From: Nitrospirota bacterium
GTDB lineage: Bacteria > Nitrospirota > Thermodesulfovibrionia > Thermodesulfovibrionales > BMS3Bbin05
Reading direction: 5' to 3'
DNA length: 35,790 bases
NCBI GenBank assembly: GCA_020351835.1
Contig: CP070669.1
Span: 2,015,096-2,050,885, forward strand
Part shown: piece by piece, positions 33,160 to 35,790 of the stretch
How positions within the stretch are numbered: position 1 is the first letter of the stretch
Layout: every line of letters begins with the position of its first letter
Notes under the pieces: generated by a model
What the model saw: only the letters and a program-made list of their open reading frames with translations
What the model was told of the DNA's origin: nothing
The model's database searches: none
Translations under genes and position numbers: made by a program

Positions 33160-34979
33160 TAGACCTCTCCAGTTCCAGGGGCTCCTGATGCCTCTTCTTT
33201 AGGCTCCCCTTTATCGCTCCAGCCTCTTAGCCGGTAATATTCAGGGATCATCTCGCTCACACGGCTTACCTGTCCTTTGGCAGGGCCATCAGGGATCGGC
33301 TCTTTCATTAATCGCTCCGGCAGGATATCGTGCGATCCATTGATCCCAGCCCTTATATTGAACATACGTTCAGCATTCCATATCCTTTCGCCGATCTTTA
33401 GAAGGTCATCTTCATTATGACTTATCCCGAGACAACTGTTGACAAGAGGCACAAAGTTCTTGAATTTTAGACCCATGAGAGGCCAGCAACATAACCCAAG
33501 TGAGTCCAAAACTGCCGTAGCATCCTGATAGAACTTTACGAGAGCAGGTTTCCCTTCTGTCTCGTATGGCTCAATTTTGTCATTTACGTTCAGGACCTCA
33601 TCTATGAACGTATAGGCATATAGATGGTGTGCTCCGTAATTGCTCGTTGCAAAATGTAGTCCCATACCCTGTATTGCCCGTGGATCAAAAGGAGACATTG
33701 GCATGCCCTTCACACCCATGAAAAGATCCGGCCTCTCGAACGACTCGGCCAGCTTTCTTGCCCCTTGTCCCAGTTTCTTAGCATAACCTTTTTTTGTGGA
33801 GATAAGAGTTAATGCTTCCAGTATCCCGTTGCCGTTACCAAATTGAAGGTCGATCTTGATCTCATCGACTGTTACTACCTTCTTTTCTACGAGTTCCATA
33901 GCCGTTGCTAATGTGCCACCAATTGCAACAGGGTCAAGACCCATCTCGGCACAGAGCATACTTGCCGTACCTATCGTTGATAGATCGCTAACCCCACAAT
34001 TCGTCCCTAGTGTTCCGATAGACAGGTAGGTAGGCACCATTCCTCTGCCTTCATATGATTGCTGCTTCATATCCGTTTTCTTGATACATGCCACAGGACA
34101 ACCAAAGCACCCCTGGCTCCTAAGGGCAAATGCCTTCTCTAAAGACTCAGCGCCTATGTTACCCAATGATATAGGCACCTCCTGAAAATTGTTCCGTGGA
34201 AGTATGCCATTTTGATTGCAGAGGCCAACAAGGAATGCCGTACCCCATTGTGGCATAGACTGGGCAGTTAAAGTCGCACTGTTCAATTTGTTCATCAGCG
34301 TATTAACGACCTGAACGAACTTATTCCCGTCAGCCACCTTTAAGGACTGCTGGCCCTTTACGGCAATGGCCTTCAGGTTCTTTGATCCCATAACGGCACC
34401 TATCCCCGCTCCTCCTACCGGAAGGAAACGGCCATTTACTACATTTGCATCAGGCAAGAGCCTTTCTCCGGCCGGTCCTATGCTAAGAACAAATGTCTCC
34501 CTCGCTGTCCACTGGTTACCAAGAGAGCCTTTGAACAGCGACTCTGTTTCGGATGTCGACCTGCCCCAGTATTCAAGCGCCGGAACAAGTCTTACTTTCC
34601 CATCTACAACTGAGAGAATGACGGGGGATTCAGCCCTCCCCTCAACTATGATCATGTCAAAGCCGGCAAATTTCATTTCGGCACCGAAATGGCCTCTTGT
34701 TTTGGCGCATGCAAGTGTATCAGTTAATGCAGACCTTGTGACTATACTGCATGACGCACCGGTAACGGCACCGGTTCCTACTAACGGGCCTGATGAGAAG
34801 ACCAGCTTATTATCGGCTGAAAGAGGGTCCACATTTGGGGATACCTCGTCGGAGAATACCTTTACAGCAAGACCGCGTCCGCCAAGAAATCTTTCGGCTT
34901 GACTTGTATCCAGTTCTTCAACACTATGTTTACCCTCTGTAAGGTTTACCCTGAGACAACGGCCAACCCAACCATTCAT
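33159..34979 (-). CDS. aldehyde:ferredoxin oxidoreductase-family tungsten enzyme (BamB/AOR-like)
   Basis: 606 aa. Domain 1 starts GWVGRCLRVNLTEGK with the FLGGRGLAVK pterin contact and continues GPLVGTGAVTGAS and RGHFGAEMKFAGFD. The [4Fe-4S] ligands are CFGCPVAC in the middle and the distal Cys in DSLGLCCW. Pterin contacts in domains 2 and 3 include FATSNYGAHHLYAYT. The family oxidises aldehydes to acids with a tungsten bis-pterin, or in BamB form reduces benzoyl-CoA. GAGGAG lies 9 nt before the ATG. It is the first gene of the electron-transfer operon, whose partners match the Bam set better than a lone AOR. Whether it acts on an aldehyde or an aromatic acyl-CoA cannot be told from sequence. 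No -24/-12 element was found in the 160 nt upstream. Confidence 0.9.
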   Translation of the reverse strand: MNGWVGRCLRVNLTEGKHSVEELDTSQAERFLGGRGLAVKVFSDEVSPNVDPLSADNKLVFSSGPLVGTGAVTGASCSIVTRSALTDTLACAKTRGHFGAEMKFAGFDMIIVEGRAESPVILSVVDGKVRLVPALEYWGRSTSETESLFKGSLGNQWTARETFVLSIGPAGERLLPDANVVNGRFLPVGGAGIGAVMGSKNLKAIAVKGQQSLKVADGNKFVQVVNTLMNKLNSATLTAQSMPQWGTAFLVGLCNQNGILPRNNFQEVPISLGNIGAESLEKAFALRSQGCFGCPVACIKKTDMKQQSYEGRGMVPTYLSIGTLGTNCGVSDLSTIGTASMLCAEMGLDPVAIGGTLATAMELVEKKVVTVDEIKIDLQFGNGNGILEALTLISTKKGYAKKLGQGARKLAESFERPDLFMGVKGMPMSPFDPRAIQGMGLHFATSNYGAHHLYAYTFIDEVLNVNDKIEPYETEGKPALVKFYQDATAVLDSLGLCCWPLMGLKFKNFVPLVNSCLGISHNEDDLLKIGERIWNAERMFNIRAGINGSHDILPERLMKEPIPDGPAKGQVSRVSEMIPEYYRLRGWSDKGEPKEEASGAPGTGEV

Positions 34980-35139
34980 ATCGCATATCTCCTCTTTTCA
35001 ATAAAAACCAAGGCTATGCACACCGTTAAAATATCCAGGCAATAACATAGAAGCGTCTTGCCGTGACCCTTCGTCTAGACAACGCCGCTATCATAAAATT
35101 ATCTATTTGCAGCAATGCCTGTTAATTCTGAAAGCAGCT

Positions 35140-35349
35140 CTAGCCTACTCCTTTTAACCACTCTACAGTCTTATCCTTGAGCGCCTTATCATAGCTAAAT
35201 TCCATGCATGAGGTCCTGCAGCAACCGCATCCAATACATTCTTCTGTCTCAACATAGATCGATCCCTGCTGATCCTTTATCGCATGCACAGCACAGACCA
35301 AAAGCGCATAACAATCTTTGCAATTATGCTTGCATATTGTATTTAACAT
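35140..35349 (-). CDS. small ferredoxin-like protein
   Basis: 69 aa with a very good ribosome site (AAGGAGG). Two cysteine groups, CKHNCKDCYALLVC and CIGCGCCRTSC, indicate two [4Fe-4S] clusters, though the first has unusual spacing (x3, x2, x5) and the second has an additional Cys. The C-terminal DKTVEWLKGVG is short. It is 26 nt downstream of the glutamate-synthase-like gene and likely its electron donor. Confidence 0.82.
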   Translation of the reverse strand: MLNTICKHNCKDCYALLVCAVHAIKDQQGSIYVETEECIGCGCCRTSCMEFSYDKALKDKTVEWLKGVG

Positions 35350-35375
35350 CGATACTCCTCCTTTTAATATAAGTT

Positions 35376-35790
35376 TCAGCCAAGGATCTCATCAACTTCT
35401 TTAGCATCCGCGTCCATGACATACGAAATGCCAGTGATCTCAGCTGCCTCTCTTGTGAGGGCCATGAGATCATCTCTCGTAATATACTCAAGGGCAAATT
35501 TCCTGGCCCCTGCCATTAATTGCTGAAGACCCTGCTTCATCCTATCAATGTACGAGTACATACCTATTGCACCTGCGGGAAGCTTAGCGAAATCTTTGCC
35601 GAACCTCTCCTTAAGCTCTGCTCCTACAGCAAAAAGAGTCAGGTAACCTTCCTCAGCATCCTCTCCCTCTAGCTCCATCTTTTCGGCCATCAATTTTCCG
35701 TGCGTTTTTCCTACCATTGCAGCAGTGAATATCGACCTGCCAAGACATACCGCTTTAACAAATGGCGCGCCTAATGCAATAGCCTTGAAT
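35376..35790 (-). CDS. FMN-binding glutamate synthase-like protein, C-terminal part (truncated by window)
   Basis: The frame remains open to the window edge, so only the last 138 aa are seen; the ATG at 35717 is internal. ALGAPFVKAVCLGRSIFTAAMVGKT matches the end of the FMN-binding TIM barrel, and the tail KLPAGAIGMYSYIDRMKQGLQQLMAGARKFALEY and ISYVMDADAKEVDEIL is typical of stand-alone FMN-binding glutamate synthase family proteins. With the ferredoxin downstream it may reduce a 2-oxo acid or act as an unknown FMN oxidoreductase. Confidence 0.75.
   Translation of the reverse strand, partial: FKAIALGAPFVKAVCLGRSIFTAAMVGKTHGKLMAEKMELEGEDAEEGYLTLFAVGAELKERFGKDFAKLPAGAIGMYSYIDRMKQGLQQLMAGARKFALEYITRDDLMALTREAAEITGISYVMDADAKEVDEILG

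Noticed and set aside
34980-35139. Sigma-54 promoter before the AOR operon
   Set aside because: No GG-N10-GC with flanking consensus was found in this gap on the minus strand; the promoter type remains unknown.
1-35790. CRISPR arrays, insertion sequences, tRNA or rRNA genes
   Set aside because: No regularly spaced direct repeats, transposase, or recognisable RNA gene sequence was seen while reading the window.

Overview
The window looks like a chromosomal piece of a strictly anaerobic, sulfur-metabolising bacterium. The evidence is sulfane-sulfur handling genes (YedE/YeeE, TusA, DsrE-like, rhodanese, YeiH), many ferredoxin-type proteins, a tungsten/molybdopterin aldehyde oxidoreductase, heterodisulfide-reductase parts, a Cys-rich HAMP insert of a kind known from sulfur- and sulfate-metabolising anaerobes, and apparent selenocysteine use. 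Desulfobacterota or Nitrospirota would fit, but no marker gene here decides the phylum. No rRNA, tRNA, CRISPR array or insertion sequence was recognised.

Layout. (1) 1-5149: a promoter region with a -24/-12 (sigma-54) element and a 21-codon leader ORF, then a giant 2-hydroxyacyl-CoA-dehydratase-activator-like protein with two tandem activase modules. (2) 5216-7196, minus: an exported HEAT-repeat protein and an exported double rhodanese. (3) 7303-14965, minus: one long operon starting with yedE and tusA, then two related small membrane proteins, UspA, and four genes (flavin oxidoreductase, B12-radical SAM, GT2, SPASM radical SAM) that look like glycan or lipid synthesis. (4) 15141-17921, minus: an operon of a Cys-less TusA-like protein, two DsrE-like proteins, a 55-aa DsrH/TusB-like protein and a membrane glycosyltransferase. 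(5) 18106-22712, plus: a two-component system with a tandem PhnD-like binding protein, a histidine kinase and an NtrC-type sigma-54 activator. (6) 23124-25176, plus: a YeiH-family transporter and a small membrane protein. (7) 25335-34979, minus: an electron-transfer operon of AOR, ferredoxin, HdrA, MvhD, HdrC, NuoE-, NuoF- and HoxU/NuoG-like proteins, resembling the BamB-I (class II benzoyl-CoA reductase) gene set. (8) 35140-35790, minus: a small ferredoxin and the C-terminal end of an FMN-binding glutamate-synthase-like protein.

Two results stand out. First, HdrA and MvhD are each interrupted by one in-frame TGA exactly where these families carry Cys or selenocysteine, so both should be read as full-length selenoproteins; naive ORF calling breaks each into two pieces. 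Second, the four sulfur transcription units (rhodanese, yedE operon, tusA-like/dsrE operon, yeiH) each have a strong -24/-12 promoter preceded by copies of one palindrome, TTGTCC-N6-GGACAA. It occurs as pairs 31-32 bp apart at three of the promoters and lies about 75-117 bp upstream of the inferred start sites. The NtrC-type regulator in the middle of the window is the obvious candidate to bind it. This would be a self-contained, sensor-controlled sulfur regulon, probably for sulfur or thiosulfate uptake, oxidation or disproportionation, resembling the YedE-TusA-DsrE clusters described in sulfur-disproportionating bacteria.
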